NCBI GenBank assembly: GCA_945487035.1
Contig: CALYTI010000002.1
Location: 1-64,000 of the forward strand
From: an uncultured Bacteroidales bacterium
GTDB lineage: Bacteria; Bacteroidota; Bacteroidia; Bacteroidales; UBA932
Reading direction: 5' to 3'
DNA length: 64,000 nucleotides
Part shown: positions 8,411 to 16,712 of the stretch, piece after piece
How positions within the stretch are numbered: the stretch's first letter is position 1
How the letters are laid out: each line of letters begins with the position of its first letter
The notes under the pieces: generated by a model
Seen by the model: only the letters and a program-made list of their open reading frames with translations
Told to the model about the DNA's origin: nothing
Databases searched by the model: none
Translations under genes and position numbers: made by a program

Positions 8411-8947
8411 TCAGTCTTCTTTACCGACAGGGCGGCCGGCTGACGGCAGGTCGAGAATCCGCCAAATCTGGCCGCCGATGATATTGCCGAGGCAGGCCAT
8501 AATCCACTGCAGCGCATCCATACGCATATAGCCGCATTCCGCGATGCAGTGCGGGAAGCCGCAGAGGATAAAGAGCATAACGCCCAATATTGCAACGACG
8601 AAACTCTTTGATTTATAGGCTGCTACCATTAGGATGCCGGTGCCGGTGCCGCCGCACAATATCTTCAGCAGAGGAGCCGTCGTCGGCGCAAGTTCTATCC
8701 CGAAAAGATAATGCCCCGCCACTGCCCCTGCGCAATTGCCGGCAAGAATGGCCAGCATAGACCATTGCGGCTTTTCTGCGACTATCCCTGTGAAAAGAGG
8801 CAGACGGAATTGGATAATGGTGCATAGTCCACAGGCAAAGAGCAACGCTCCTACCACCCCGCCCACTTTTGCATTGACTGCGCATCCCAGGCTGATAAGC
8901 ACTCCGGCAATGAGCGCCCTCAAGAAATCGTTTACTGTTTGTCTCAT
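8411..8947 (-). CDS. Formate/nitrite transporter (FNT) family membrane protein, short form
   Basis: The ATG at 8947 gives 178 residues; the longer frame would overlap the gene upstream and add a polar tail. The protein is almost all membrane helix: 'FLRALIAGVLISLGCAVN', 'VGGVVGALLFACGL', 'LPLFTGIVAE', 'MLAILAGNCAGAVAGHYLFG', 'FVVAILGVMLFILCGFPHC' and 'WIMACLGNIIGGQIWR'. This matches the compact FNT-family proteins of about 180 residues found in Bacteroidetes and Firmicutes. Classical FNT channels are about 260-280 residues and move formate, nitrite or hydrosulfide; the substrate of the short form is unknown. It follows a 76-residue gene by 19 nt. Confidence 0.7.
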   Translation of the reverse strand: MRQTVNDFLRALIAGVLISLGCAVNAKVGGVVGALLFACGLCTIIQFRLPLFTGIVAEKPQWSMLAILAGNCAGAVAGHYLFGIELAPTTAPLLKILCGGTGTGILMVAAYKSKSFVVAILGVMLFILCGFPHCIAECGYMRMDALQWIMACLGNIIGGQIWRILDLPSAGRPVGKED

Positions 8948-8966
8948 ACTATGACAAATGCGCGGA

Positions 8967-9197
8967 TTATCCCTTGCGGGCCTGCTGGCAGGCTGCATCA
9001 AGGTCCAGCAGATGCTGGAAGAGGGGAAGGCGCTCGGGGTCGAAGCGGCCTGCGTTCAAAAGCTTTTTGTTGTGCTTCCACCAGGAGCGCAGATTCCGCT
9101 CCTCGGGATAATGCTTGGAAGGCTTGCGTCCTTCTTCTTCAAGAAAACGCAGGCATTCCCTGTATCTTGCCATCCAGCGTTCGTCCTGTGTTGCCAT
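8967..9197 (-). CDS. Small protein with helicase-associated-like domain
   Basis: 76 residues, rich in Trp, Arg and Lys: 'RWMARYRECLRFLEEEG', then 'HYPEERNLRSWWKHNKKLL' and a C-terminal helix. The pattern of a conserved aromatic helix followed by 'LRSWWKHNKKLLNAG' recalls the helicase-associated (HA) domain, a short helical nucleic-acid-binding module often found as a free small protein in Bacteroidales. It is the middle gene of a minus-strand run, 2 nt after the aminotransferase and 19 nt before the FNT gene. The biological role is unknown. Confidence 0.6.
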   Translation of the reverse strand: MATQDERWMARYRECLRFLEEEGRKPSKHYPEERNLRSWWKHNKKLLNAGRFDPERLPLFQHLLDLDAACQQARKG

Positions 9198-9199
9198 CT

Positions 9200-10426
9200 C
9201 TACCCCCGTGAATTATAAGCCTCCAACGCCTTCTCCAGTACAAGCAGAGCCCTCTGGAGGTCGTGCTTGCAGAGAACATAGGCGAGGCGCACCTGGTCGC
9301 GTCCGAGCGAAGGGTCTGAATAGAATCCGGCGGCAGGAGCCATCATTACTGTCTCGCCCGCGCAGCCCTCAGGGGTCTTTTCGTCGCGGTAGCAGAAATC
9401 CGACAGGCACCAGGCGCAGAACTTCTCCGCATCATCCACCGGAAGCTTGGCCACGGTATAGAACGCGCCCATAGGCACTGGAGTATAGCAGCCCGGGATG
9501 CGGTTCACCCCGTCAATCAGGCATTTGCGGCGCTCGACATACTCATCGTACATCTCGCGCGAATACTGCTCCGTTCCTTCGATGGAAGCCTCGGCTACGA
9601 GTTGTCCGAGCAGAGGCGGACTCAGGCGCGCCTGACAGAACTTCATAACTGTATTGCGCACAGCCTCATTCTTGGTAATCAGCGCACCGATGCGTATGCC
9701 GCACTCGGAGTAACGCTTTGACACAGAGTCGATAAGCACCACATTCTGCTCAATGCCCTCAAGATGCATTGCGGAGATATAAGGCGAACCCGTATAGATG
9801 AACTCGCGGTACACCTCATCGGAGAAAAGGTAAAGATTGTACTTCTTCACCAGGTCGCGTATGCGGTTCATCTCCTTCTGGGTATAGAGGTAGCCCGTAG
9901 GGTTGTTCGGATTGCAGATGAGAATGGCCTTGGTGCGCTCGTTGATGAGTTCTTCGAACTTCTCCACCTTTGGCAGGCAGAAGCCCTCCTCAATGGTGGT
10001 GGTCACAGCGCGTATGACTGCACCGGCCGAAATGGCGAAGGACATATAGTTCGCGTACGCAGGCTCCGGCACGATAATCTCGTCTCCCGGATTGAGGCAG
10101 CTCATAAAAGCGAACAGTACTGCCTCGGAGCCACCGGAGGTGATGATGATTTCATCCGGCTTGAGTTTGATCTGATAGCGCTCATAGTAGCCTACGAGAG
10201 CTTCACGCAGGCTCCTGTAGCCCTGGGAAGGGGAGTACTCGAGTACTGTGCGGTCTATGTTTTTGAGCACATCGAGAGCCTTCTGCGGGGTAGGAAGGTC
10301 AGGCTGACCGATGTTGAGGCGGTATATCTTCACCCCGCGGTCCTGGGCTTCATAAGCCAGAGGAGCGAGTTTGCGGATAGGGGATTCGGGCATTTCAATG
10401 CCGCGGTCGGAAATCTTGAGTTCCAT
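9200..10426 (-). CDS. Class I/II PLP-dependent aminotransferase
   Basis: 408 residues from the ATG at 10426, chosen by comparison with its paralogue at 12025-13230, which begins the same way (M-x-x-x-IS-R...MP...IRKL). Family motifs: substrate loop 'LNIGQPDLPTP', 'NPNNPTG' at 172-178, 'FSDEVYREFIY', and the PLP-binding lysine Lys237 in DSVSKRYSECGIRIG. It converts an amino acid and a 2-oxo acid, probably of the aspartate/aromatic type. A minus-strand TAACTTTG promoter precedes it. The two paralogues are too diverged to be recent duplicates, and the substrates cannot be separated by sequence alone. Confidence 0.88.
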   Translation of the reverse strand: MELKISDRGIEMPESPIRKLAPLAYEAQDRGVKIYRLNIGQPDLPTPQKALDVLKNIDRTVLEYSPSQGYRSLREALVGYYERYQIKLKPDEIIITSGGSEAVLFAFMSCLNPGDEIIVPEPAYANYMSFAISAGAVIRAVTTTIEEGFCLPKVEKFEELINERTKAILICNPNNPTGYLYTQKEMNRIRDLVKKYNLYLFSDEVYREFIYTGSPYISAMHLEGIEQNVVLIDSVSKRYSECGIRIGALITKNEAVRNTVMKFCQARLSPPLLGQLVAEASIEGTEQYSREMYDEYVERRKCLIDGVNRIPGCYTPVPMGAFYTVAKLPVDDAEKFCAWCLSDFCYRDEKTPEGCAGETVMMAPAAGFYSDPSLGRDQVRLAYVLCKHDLQRALLVLEKALEAYNSRG

Positions 10427-10447
10427 CGTCATTATGATTTGAGACCC

Positions 10448-10455
10448 CAAAGTTA
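10448..10455 (-). promoter_or_regulatory. -7 box of the aminotransferase gene
   Basis: Minus-strand TAACTTTG, 21 nt before the ATG at 10426. No clear -33 TTG at the expected distance. Confidence 0.45.
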
Positions 10456-10484
10456 TGAATAAAAATCGTGATTAGTGGCGGCTG

Positions 10485-10515
10485 TTGCATATTTGTGCAG
10501 AATTCCGTATTTTTG
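10485..10515 (+). promoter_or_regulatory. Promoter of the TPR-yebC pair
   Basis: TTG at 10485-10487, 20-nt spacer, TATTTTTG at 10508-10515. Points rightward into the TPR gene, divergent from the aminotransferase promoter. Confidence 0.6.
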
Positions 10516-10595
10516 TGGGCTTTTTGCAGCAGCAGGCAGCCGAAAGCAAAGCGGGCAGAAGCATCAACAGGAAAAAATTAAATACAATAATAGTT

Positions 10596-11267
10596 ATGGC
10601 AAAAGTTAAGACTCAGGACACCGAGCGTGCAGAAGAGATTGCAGCACAGGTTTCCTCTTCAGAAAAATTCTACAATGAGCACAAGGGCCTCATCTGGGGT
10701 GTCCTTGGCGGAATCGTTGTTGTCGGACTGGCTGTTCTCGGATACAGCAAGTTCATCTATTCGCCTGCAGTAGCCGAGGCCCAGCAGGCTGTATTCCCTG
10801 CAGAGCTCAATTTCCAGAACGGAGAGTTCGAGCTCGCACTCAACGGAGACGGCAACACCCTCGGATTCGCAGACATCATCGACCAGTACGGCAAGAAGGC
10901 CGGCAAGGCAGTATATCTCTATGCAGGTACCTGCTGCGCCCAGCTCGGAAACTGGGAGGAGGCTCTCGTTTATCTTAAGAAATACAACGGCAAGGACCCA
11001 ATCCTCGCAGCACGCGCAATCGCCCTTCAGGGAGACTGCAAGGCAGCTCTCGGGGAGGCCCAGGAAGCTGCAGCCCTCTTCGAAAAGGCAGCCGCAAAGG
11101 CTGACAACCTCTTTGCAGCCGCATATCTGGTGAAGGCAGGCCAGATGTACCTTTCTGCCGGCCAGAACGACAAGGCGCTGAAGGCATTCCAGACCGTAAA
11201 GGACAAGTATCCTCAGAGCATCGAGGGATACGATATCGACAAGTACATCAACAGAGTATCAGAATAA
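10596..11267 (+). CDS. Membrane-anchored tetratricopeptide repeat protein
   Basis: 223 residues from the ATG at 10596; an upstream in-frame start lies inside the promoter. A cytosolic N-terminus of about 33 residues is followed by one membrane helix ('LIWGVLGGIVVVGLAVLGYSKF', about 34-55), then TPR units ('LYAGTCCAQLGNWEEALVYLKKY', 'AIALQGDCKAALGEAQEAAALFEKA', 'AGQMYLSAGQNDKALKAFQTVKDKYP'). This architecture recalls YfgM-like ancillary proteins that contact the translocon or periplasmic chaperones, but there is no direct evidence for that role here. The stop is 1 nt before the yebC-family gene. Confidence 0.75.
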   Translation: MAKVKTQDTERAEEIAAQVSSSEKFYNEHKGLIWGVLGGIVVVGLAVLGYSKFIYSPAVAEAQQAVFPAELNFQNGEFELALNGDGNTLGFADIIDQYGKKAGKAVYLYAGTCCAQLGNWEEALVYLKKYNGKDPILAARAIALQGDCKAALGEAQEAAALFEKAAAKADNLFAAAYLVKAGQMYLSAGQNDKALKAFQTVKDKYPQSIEGYDIDKYINRVSE

Positions 11268-11268
11268 T

Positions 11269-12018
11269 ATGGGAAGAGCGTTTGAGTTCCGCAAGGAACG
11301 CAAGATGAAGAGGTGGGGACATATGGCCCGCACCTTCACAAAACTCGGAAAGGAAATCACGGTAGCCGTAAAGCAGGGAGGCCCGGATGTGACCGGCAAC
11401 CCCCGTCTTCGCGCCCTCATCGCAGAGGCCCGTACCGAGCAGATGCCTAAGGAGAACATCGAGCGTGCAATCAAGAAGGCTACTGAGAGCAAACAGGGTG
11501 ATTTCAAGGAAGTCGTATATGAGGGCTACGGACCGTTCGGTATCGCCTACCTCGTAGAGACCGCTACCGACAACACCACCAGAACCGTTGCCAATGTCCG
11601 TTCATACTTTACCAAGTGCGGAGGTACCCTCGGAACCAGCGGCTCCGTATCCTTTATGTTCGACCACAAGTGCGTATTCCGCATCAAGAGCAAGGAAGGC
11701 GTGGATCTCGAAGAGCTTGAGCTTGAGCTCATCGACTACGGCGTTGACGAACTCTTCGAGGAGGAAGTGGAGGACAAGGACGGCAACATCTCGAAGGAGA
11801 TTTGCATCTACGGAGACTACACCTCTTACGGCACGATTCAGAAGTACATTGAGGACAATGGCTATGAGCTCGTTTCCGGAGGTTTCGAGCGCATCCCTAC
11901 CACCGAACTCAAGGAAGTGACCCCTGAGCAGAGGGCAACCCTCGACAAGCTCACCGGCCTGCTTGAGGACGATGAGGATGTAACCAATGTCTATACTACT
12001 CTGAAACCTGAGGAATAA
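11269..12018 (+). CDS. YebC/PmpR family protein
   Basis: 249 residues, full length. Starts MGRAFEFRKERKMKRW followed by 'TKLGKEITVAVKQGGPD', 'NPRLRALIAEAR', 'MPKENIERAIKKA', 'YEGYGPFGIA' and 'TDNTTRTVANVRSYF', the standard family signature. Members have been described both as DNA-binding regulators (PmpR) and as translation factors acting on stalled ribosomes. Cotranscribed with the TPR gene. It converges with the next aminotransferase gene, 6 nt apart. Confidence 0.92.
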   Translation: MGRAFEFRKERKMKRWGHMARTFTKLGKEITVAVKQGGPDVTGNPRLRALIAEARTEQMPKENIERAIKKATESKQGDFKEVVYEGYGPFGIAYLVETATDNTTRTVANVRSYFTKCGGTLGTSGSVSFMFDHKCVFRIKSKEGVDLEELELELIDYGVDELFEEEVEDKDGNISKEICIYGDYTSYGTIQKYIEDNGYELVSGGFERIPTTELKEVTPEQRATLDKLTGLLEDDEDVTNVYTTLKPEE

Positions 12019-12024
12019 GCCGGA

Positions 12025-13230
12025 CTAGATTGTCCGTCCCGGATAAGCCCTGAGACCTTCTTCGAGAATGTCCAGGGCTTTTTCCATTTCAGGCACTTCC
12101 AGCACATAGGCTATGCGCACCTGGTTGATGCCTTCCCCCGGAGTCTTGTAGAAGGAGCGCACAGGGGTCATCATTGTGGTCTCCCCGTCCACGCGGAACT
12201 CGGTGAGCAGCCATTTGCAGAAGGCTTCGGCATCATCCACCGGAAGCTCGGCCATTGCGTAGAAGGCGCCGTAAGGCATAGGAGAATAAACCCCTTCCAT
12301 AGCATTTAGACGCGCTACGGTGAAGTCGCGCCTGCGTATGTATTCCTGCCGTACCTGAGCGAAATATTCATCCGGCGTGTCGAGAGCCGCGATGGCGGCA
12401 TATTGGCCCAGCACAGGAGGGCATAGGCGGGACTGGGCGAACTTGACTGCAGCGGCCATCACATCCTTGTTGTGGGAAGCTATGCAGCCCACTCTCGCAC
12501 CGCAGAGGTTGTATCGCTTGGAAACGCTGTCCACCAGAATTACATTCTGCTCGCAGCCGGGCAGGTTCATAGCGCTGAAATGCGGAGCGTCGGTGTAGGT
12601 GAATTCGCGATATACCTCATCGCTGATGAGAAACAGGTCGTTCTTGCGGCAGAATTCGCCTATTGCAAGCATCTCCTCTTTGTCGAAGAGCTTTCCCGAA
12701 GGGTTGCAAGGGTTGCTGATGAGAACGGCCCTCGTTCTTGGGGTAAGAAGCTTTTCGAATTCGGATATGTCCGGGATTCTGAAATCATCGTGAATGCCGG
12801 TGTGTACTGCCTTCAGGGTGATGTTGTGAAGATAGGCAAAAGTCTGGTAGTTGGTGTAGAATGGCTCTATTACAATGATTTCATCGCCCGGGTCGGTGGC
12901 AATCTCCATAGCAACGGAGAAAGCTTCGCTTCCGGCCACCTCGACTATCAGTTCAGGCAGTTCCAGTTCAATTCCAACCTTCCTGTAATATTTCTCAATC
13001 AGCCCCTGACGCAGCTCCAGCAGACCTGCGGAGTTGGTGTAGGAGAGATGATGGAAGTTTGCACACCTTTGTGCAAGAGCCTGCTTCACGCAGTCCGGGC
13101 TTGCGATGTCCGGTGCTCCGGAATTCAGATGATAGACCTTAATTCCCTGTGCCGCAGCTGCATCCGAGTATGGAACCAGCTTGCGGATTGCCGATGCGGG
13201 CATATCCTGTGTTCTCTTGGAAATCTTCAT
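12025..13230 (-). CDS. Class I/II PLP-dependent aminotransferase (second copy)
   Basis: 401 residues from the ATG at 13230; the GTG one codon upstream is less likely. Motifs: 'HLNSGAPDIASP', 'NPCNPSG' at 173-179, 'ISDEVYREFTYTDAPHFSAM', and catalytic Lys238 in DSVSKRYNLCGARVG. It is paralogous to 9200-10426, with the same order of motifs and the same unusual SVSKRY lysine context. Divergently transcribed from lysA across an 82-nt gap, which hints at, but does not prove, a role in lysine/aspartate-family metabolism such as an LL-DAP-type aminotransferase. Confidence 0.87.
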   Translation of the reverse strand: MKISKRTQDMPASAIRKLVPYSDAAAAQGIKVYHLNSGAPDIASPDCVKQALAQRCANFHHLSYTNSAGLLELRQGLIEKYYRKVGIELELPELIVEVAGSEAFSVAMEIATDPGDEIIVIEPFYTNYQTFAYLHNITLKAVHTGIHDDFRIPDISEFEKLLTPRTRAVLISNPCNPSGKLFDKEEMLAIGEFCRKNDLFLISDEVYREFTYTDAPHFSAMNLPGCEQNVILVDSVSKRYNLCGARVGCIASHNKDVMAAAVKFAQSRLCPPVLGQYAAIAALDTPDEYFAQVRQEYIRRRDFTVARLNAMEGVYSPMPYGAFYAMAELPVDDAEAFCKWLLTEFRVDGETTMMTPVRSFYKTPGEGINQVRIAYVLEVPEMEKALDILEEGLRAYPGRTI

Positions 13231-13253
13231 CACTTATTTCTTTAAAAGGAGCC

Positions 13254-13261
13254 CAAAGTTA
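13254..13261 (-). promoter_or_regulatory. -7 box of the second aminotransferase
   Basis: Minus-strand TAACTTTG, 23 nt ahead of the ATG at 13230, the same sequence as before the first aminotransferase. Confidence 0.5.
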
Positions 13262-13282
13262 CGGATTTTTAAAGAATTTAAC

Positions 13283-13290
13283 TAATTTTG
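13283..13290 (+). promoter_or_regulatory. -7 box of lysA
   Basis: TAATTTTG at 13283-13290, 22 nt before the lysA ATG. The two -7 boxes lie back to back within 37 bp. Confidence 0.5.
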
Positions 13291-13312
13291 CGGCCTCAAT
13301 TGGAACACAGAT

Positions 13313-14470
13313 ATGTTAAGTAGAAAAGTAGCCGATAAGCTTTACGCTTTTGAAACCCCATTCTATCTTTATGACCTGGATTTACTCCGCCAGACGCTTC
13401 AAAGCGCCGTGTCGGTAGCTGACAGATACGGATACTGTCTGCATTATGCCATCAAGGCCAACTATGACCCCAGACTCCTTCAGATTATCCGCGAGTACGG
13501 GCTCGGCATAGACTGCGCCTCCGGAAACGAAGTGCGCTGCGCCATCGAGGCCGGCTTCGACCCTAAGAAGATAGTCTATGCTGGAGTGGGCAAACGCGAC
13601 AAGGAGCTTCGCTACGCGATTGAGCAGGGTATCTTCGCCATCAACTGCGAGTCCATAGAGGAACTTCTGCTGGTGGACAGTTTCGCTGCCGAGGCCGGGA
13701 AGGTGGTGGATGTGGCTCTTCGCATCAACCCTGACATAGATCCCAAGACCAATGCCTGCATCGACACCGGTCAGGCCGATTCCAAATTCGGAATCTCCTA
13801 CGAAGAAGTGCAGGAGAAGGTGGAACTCATCAAGGGGCTCAAGAATGTTGCCATCAAGGGCATGCACCTGCATATCGGCTCTCAGATACGCGAACTGCAT
13901 GTCTTCGAATACCTTTGCAACAAGGTCAACGCCATTGTGGATTACCTGGTGGGCCTGGGCTTTAAGCTGGATTTCGTTGATGTGGGAGGTGGTCTCGGCA
14001 TCAACTACGACTTCCCTGAAAACGAGCCGGTTCCGAACTTCGCTTCAGTATTTTCCATCATAAATTCCTACCTCAATGTGGGAGACCGGGAGGTGCATTT
14101 CGAGTTCGGAAGGGCCATCGTGGCGCAGTGCGGTGAGCTGATTACCCGCGTGCTCTTCAACAAGACCACCGCTACCGGCCGCAAGCTCGTGATTGTGGAC
14201 TCCTCGATGACGGAGCTCATACGCCCTGCCCTCTACGGCTCTTACCACAACATTGAGAACATCACTTCCAAATCGGCAAACAGGCAGCGCTACACTATTG
14301 TGGGCACCGCCTGCGAGTCAACTGATGTATTTGATGAAAATATTACTCTGCCGGAGACGAAGAGGGGAGACCTTCTCACCATCAAATCGGCAGGAGCCTA
14401 CGGTATGTCTATGGCTTCACGCTATAACCTGCATGACCTTCCGGCTGCGGTTTACAGCGACGAGCTTTAG
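13313..14470 (+). CDS. lysA: Diaminopimelate decarboxylase
   Basis: 385 residues, the usual Bacteroidales length. A fold-III PLP decarboxylase that converts meso-diaminopimelate to lysine. The PLP lysine is Lys48 in HYAIKAN; other hallmarks are 'GIDCASGNEV', 'GMHLHIGSQI', the glycine-rich 'DVGGGLGINY', 'EFGRAIVAQCG' and the active-site 'GTACESTDVF', whose Cys comes from the partner subunit in known structures. Carboxynorspermidine decarboxylase is related, but the GTACESTD segment fits LysA better. The 3' end overlaps ffh by 4 nt, tail to tail. Confidence 0.88.
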   Translation: MLSRKVADKLYAFETPFYLYDLDLLRQTLQSAVSVADRYGYCLHYAIKANYDPRLLQIIREYGLGIDCASGNEVRCAIEAGFDPKKIVYAGVGKRDKELRYAIEQGIFAINCESIEELLLVDSFAAEAGKVVDVALRINPDIDPKTNACIDTGQADSKFGISYEEVQEKVELIKGLKNVAIKGMHLHIGSQIRELHVFEYLCNKVNAIVDYLVGLGFKLDFVDVGGGLGINYDFPENEPVPNFASVFSIINSYLNVGDREVHFEFGRAIVAQCGELITRVLFNKTTATGRKLVIVDSSMTELIRPALYGSYHNIENITSKSANRQRYTIVGTACESTDVFDENITLPETKRGDLLTIKSAGAYGMSMASRYNLHDLPAAVYSDEL

Positions 14471-15795
14471 CGCATCCTCATTCCCTTCATACGGGCGGCA
14501 AGCGAGCCGTCCATTGCCATCTTCATCATCTTCTGAGATCCTTCGAACTGCTTGATAAGGCGGTTCACATCTGCTATGGATGTGCCTGACCCGGCTGCAA
14601 TGCGCTTGCGGCGGGAACCGTTGAGGCACTCAGGATGCTCACGCTCGTAAGGAGTCATACTCTTGATGATGGCTTCGGTGGACTTGAAGGCCTTGTCGTT
14701 GTCTATGTCCACGTCCTTGATGGCCTTGTCCATTCCCGGAATCATCCCTGCGAGGTCCTTGATGTCGCCCATCTTGCGGACCTGCTGAATCTGGTCGTAG
14801 AAATCGTTGAACGTAAACTTGCCCTTGAGAATCTTCTTCTTGGTCTCGCGTGCCTGCTTCTCGTCATATTGCTCCTGAGCCTTCTCCACGAGGGAAACGA
14901 CATCTCCCATTCCGAGAATGCGGTCGGCAATACGGGCAGGGTAGAAGAGGTCCAGAGCCTCCATCTTTTCACCGGTGGAGATGAATTTGATAGGTTTGCC
15001 GCTTACAGCCTTGACGGAGAGCGCAGCACCGCCGCGGGTGTCGCCGTCGAGTTTGGTCAGCACGACTCCGTCATAGTCGATTGCCTCGTTGAAGGCCTTT
15101 GCGCTGAGCACGGCGTCCTGACCGGTCATCGCATCGACAACGAAAAGGGTTTCGCTCGGCTTGCAGGCTGAATGCATGGTGCGGATTTCATCCATCAGTT
15201 CCTGGTCAACGGTGAGTCGGCCGGCCGTATCCACTATCACTACGCTGTAGCCTTCCCTGCGGCCCTGCTCTATGGCGGCAGTAGCAACCTTTACCGGGTC
15301 GGATTCTCCTTCAATAGAGAATACTGGGACTTCGACACCCGCTGCAAGGGTCTTCAACTGCTCGATTGCGGCAGGACGGAAGGTGTCGCAGGCTGCGAGC
15401 ATCACCTTGGTGCCCTTTTTCTTGAGCCTGAGTGCGAGCTTGCCGCAGAAAGTGGTCTTACCGGAACCGTTGAGACCTGCAACCAGCACCACGGCAGGAC
15501 TTCCCTTGAGGTTGAGCGTCGGTGTCTGGTCTCCGCCCATAAAGGAGGTGAGCTCGTCATGGACTATCTTCACCATCATCTGCTGAGGCTTTACGGCGGT
15601 AAGCACATTCTGCCCCAAGGCCTTGGCCTTCACGGTGTCGCAGAATTCCTTTGCGACCTTGTAGCTCACGTCCGCGTCAAGCAGGGCGCGGCGCACGTCC
15701 TTGAGGGTTTCGGAAATATTTATTTCGGTGATTTTGCCTTCACCTTTGAGAATTTTGAAAGAGCGCTCAAGTCTCTCGCTGAGGTTTTCGAACAT
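14467..15795 (-). CDS. ffh: Signal recognition particle protein Ffh
   Basis: 442 residues. Order: helical N domain (1-90), GTPase G domain with P-loop GLNGSGKTT at 107-115, 'DTFRPAAIEQL', 'DTAGRLTVDQELMDE' and 'TKLDGDTRGGA', then a methionine-rich M domain ending MKGMRMR that binds 4.5S RNA and signal sequences. It targets nascent membrane proteins to FtsY and SecYEG. It stands alone and is divergent from the polysaccharide export operon; TATTTTTG on the minus strand (15817-15824) is its likely -7 box. Confidence 0.95.
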   Translation of the reverse strand: MFENLSERLERSFKILKGEGKITEINISETLKDVRRALLDADVSYKVAKEFCDTVKAKALGQNVLTAVKPQQMMVKIVHDELTSFMGGDQTPTLNLKGSPAVVLVAGLNGSGKTTFCGKLALRLKKKGTKVMLAACDTFRPAAIEQLKTLAAGVEVPVFSIEGESDPVKVATAAIEQGRREGYSVVIVDTAGRLTVDQELMDEIRTMHSACKPSETLFVVDAMTGQDAVLSAKAFNEAIDYDGVVLTKLDGDTRGGAALSVKAVSGKPIKFISTGEKMEALDLFYPARIADRILGMGDVVSLVEKAQEQYDEKQARETKKKILKGKFTFNDFYDQIQQVRKMGDIKDLAGMIPGMDKAIKDVDIDNDKAFKSTEAIIKSMTPYEREHPECLNGSRRKRIAAGSGTSIADVNRLIKQFEGSQKMMKMAMDGSLAARMKGMRMR

Positions 15796-15813
15796 CTTTG
15801 TAAGTGTTTAAGG

Positions 15814-15845
15814 TTGCAAAAATAGCAAGAAAGTTTGTATATTTG
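15814..15845 (+). promoter_or_regulatory. Promoter of the polysaccharide export operon (overlaps ffh -7 box)
   Basis: Plus strand: TTG at 15814-15816 and TATATTTG at 15838-15845, spacer 21. On the minus strand TATTTTTG at 15817-15824 serves ffh. The two divergent promoters share the same 32 bp, so transcription in one direction may interfere with the other. Confidence 0.55.
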
Positions 15846-15878
15846 TGGGCTTTATGCATTTTAACTAAGATTTCAGAT

Positions 15879-16697
15879 ATGAAAAATACTCTAAGAGTAG
15901 CTTTATTTGCAGCAGTGCTGGCTTTCGCAGCCTCCTGTTCAACCCCGACCAACATCGTTTATTTCCAGGATGTGGCCCAGGGAGGAGTGGATACCGTGTC
16001 TACAGCCCAGATTATCAAAATCAGGCCTGGAGACAAGATTTCCATTATTGTAAACAGTCGTGACCCTCAGATTTCAAGTCTGTTCAACCTTGCCTATTCT
16101 ACAAGGTATATCGGAGATGACACCGCAATGAAGGTCAATGCCGGAAGCACAGGTGTGCAGGGCTATGCCGTTTCTGAAGACGGAACCATAGATTTCCCCG
16201 TGCTCGGAAGAGTCACCGTTGGCGGACTTACACGCGATGAAATCGCCAGAATGATTAAGGATGAACTCGTTGGCCAAAGCCTTGTGAAGGACCCTGTGGT
16301 TACCGTAGAGTATCTGAACCTCAAGGTTAGCGTACTGGGTGAAGTCAACCATCCGGGCCGCATTGCTATTGACAGGGATGAGTTTACCATTATCGATGCA
16401 ATCAGTGCGGCTGGAGACCTGACCATTAATGGTATCCGCGAGAATGTCCGTGTCATCCGCAACGAGAACGGAGTACGCCGCACTTATTCGGTCAACCTGT
16501 TGTCTTCCAGGGATTTGGCTTCTTCTCCTGTGTATTATCTCCAGCAGAATGACATAGTGGTTGTCGACCCTAACGATATGCGTATCCGCCAGAGCACCAT
16601 CAACGGAAACACTATCCGTACGACCTCTTTCTGGATTTCAATCGCTTCGCTCGCAGCAACTCTTGCGAACACCATCGTAGTTTTGATGAAAATGTAA
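15879..16697 (+). CDS. Polysaccharide export outer-membrane lipoprotein (Wza-like)
   Basis: 272 residues from the ATG at 15879, giving a lipoprotein signal ending AFAASC (Cys20) and the typical 'STPTNIVYFQD' that follows in Bacteroidetes members. A Poly_export domain (about 45-145: 'IRPGDKISIIVNSRDPQ', 'GYAVSEDGTIDFPVLG') is followed by SLBB repeats ('VSVLGEVNHPGRIAI') and a C-terminal membrane helix ('FWISIASLAATLANTIVVL'). It should form the outer-membrane exit channel for capsule or exopolysaccharide together with the tyrosine kinase downstream (15-nt gap). A C-terminal helix is common in the family. Confidence 0.9.
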   Translation: MKNTLRVALFAAVLAFAASCSTPTNIVYFQDVAQGGVDTVSTAQIIKIRPGDKISIIVNSRDPQISSLFNLAYSTRYIGDDTAMKVNAGSTGVQGYAVSEDGTIDFPVLGRVTVGGLTRDEIARMIKDELVGQSLVKDPVVTVEYLNLKVSVLGEVNHPGRIAIDRDEFTIIDAISAAGDLTINGIRENVRVIRNENGVRRTYSVNLLSSRDLASSPVYYLQQNDIVVVDPNDMRIRQSTINGNTIRTTSFWISIASLAATLANTIVVLMKM

Positions 16698-16712
16698 TTC
16701 TAACCCAATATA

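Noticed and set aside
10485..10595. Upstream in-frame extension of the TPR protein
   Set aside because: It contains the promoter and would bury the soluble N-terminus; the ATG at 10596 fits better.
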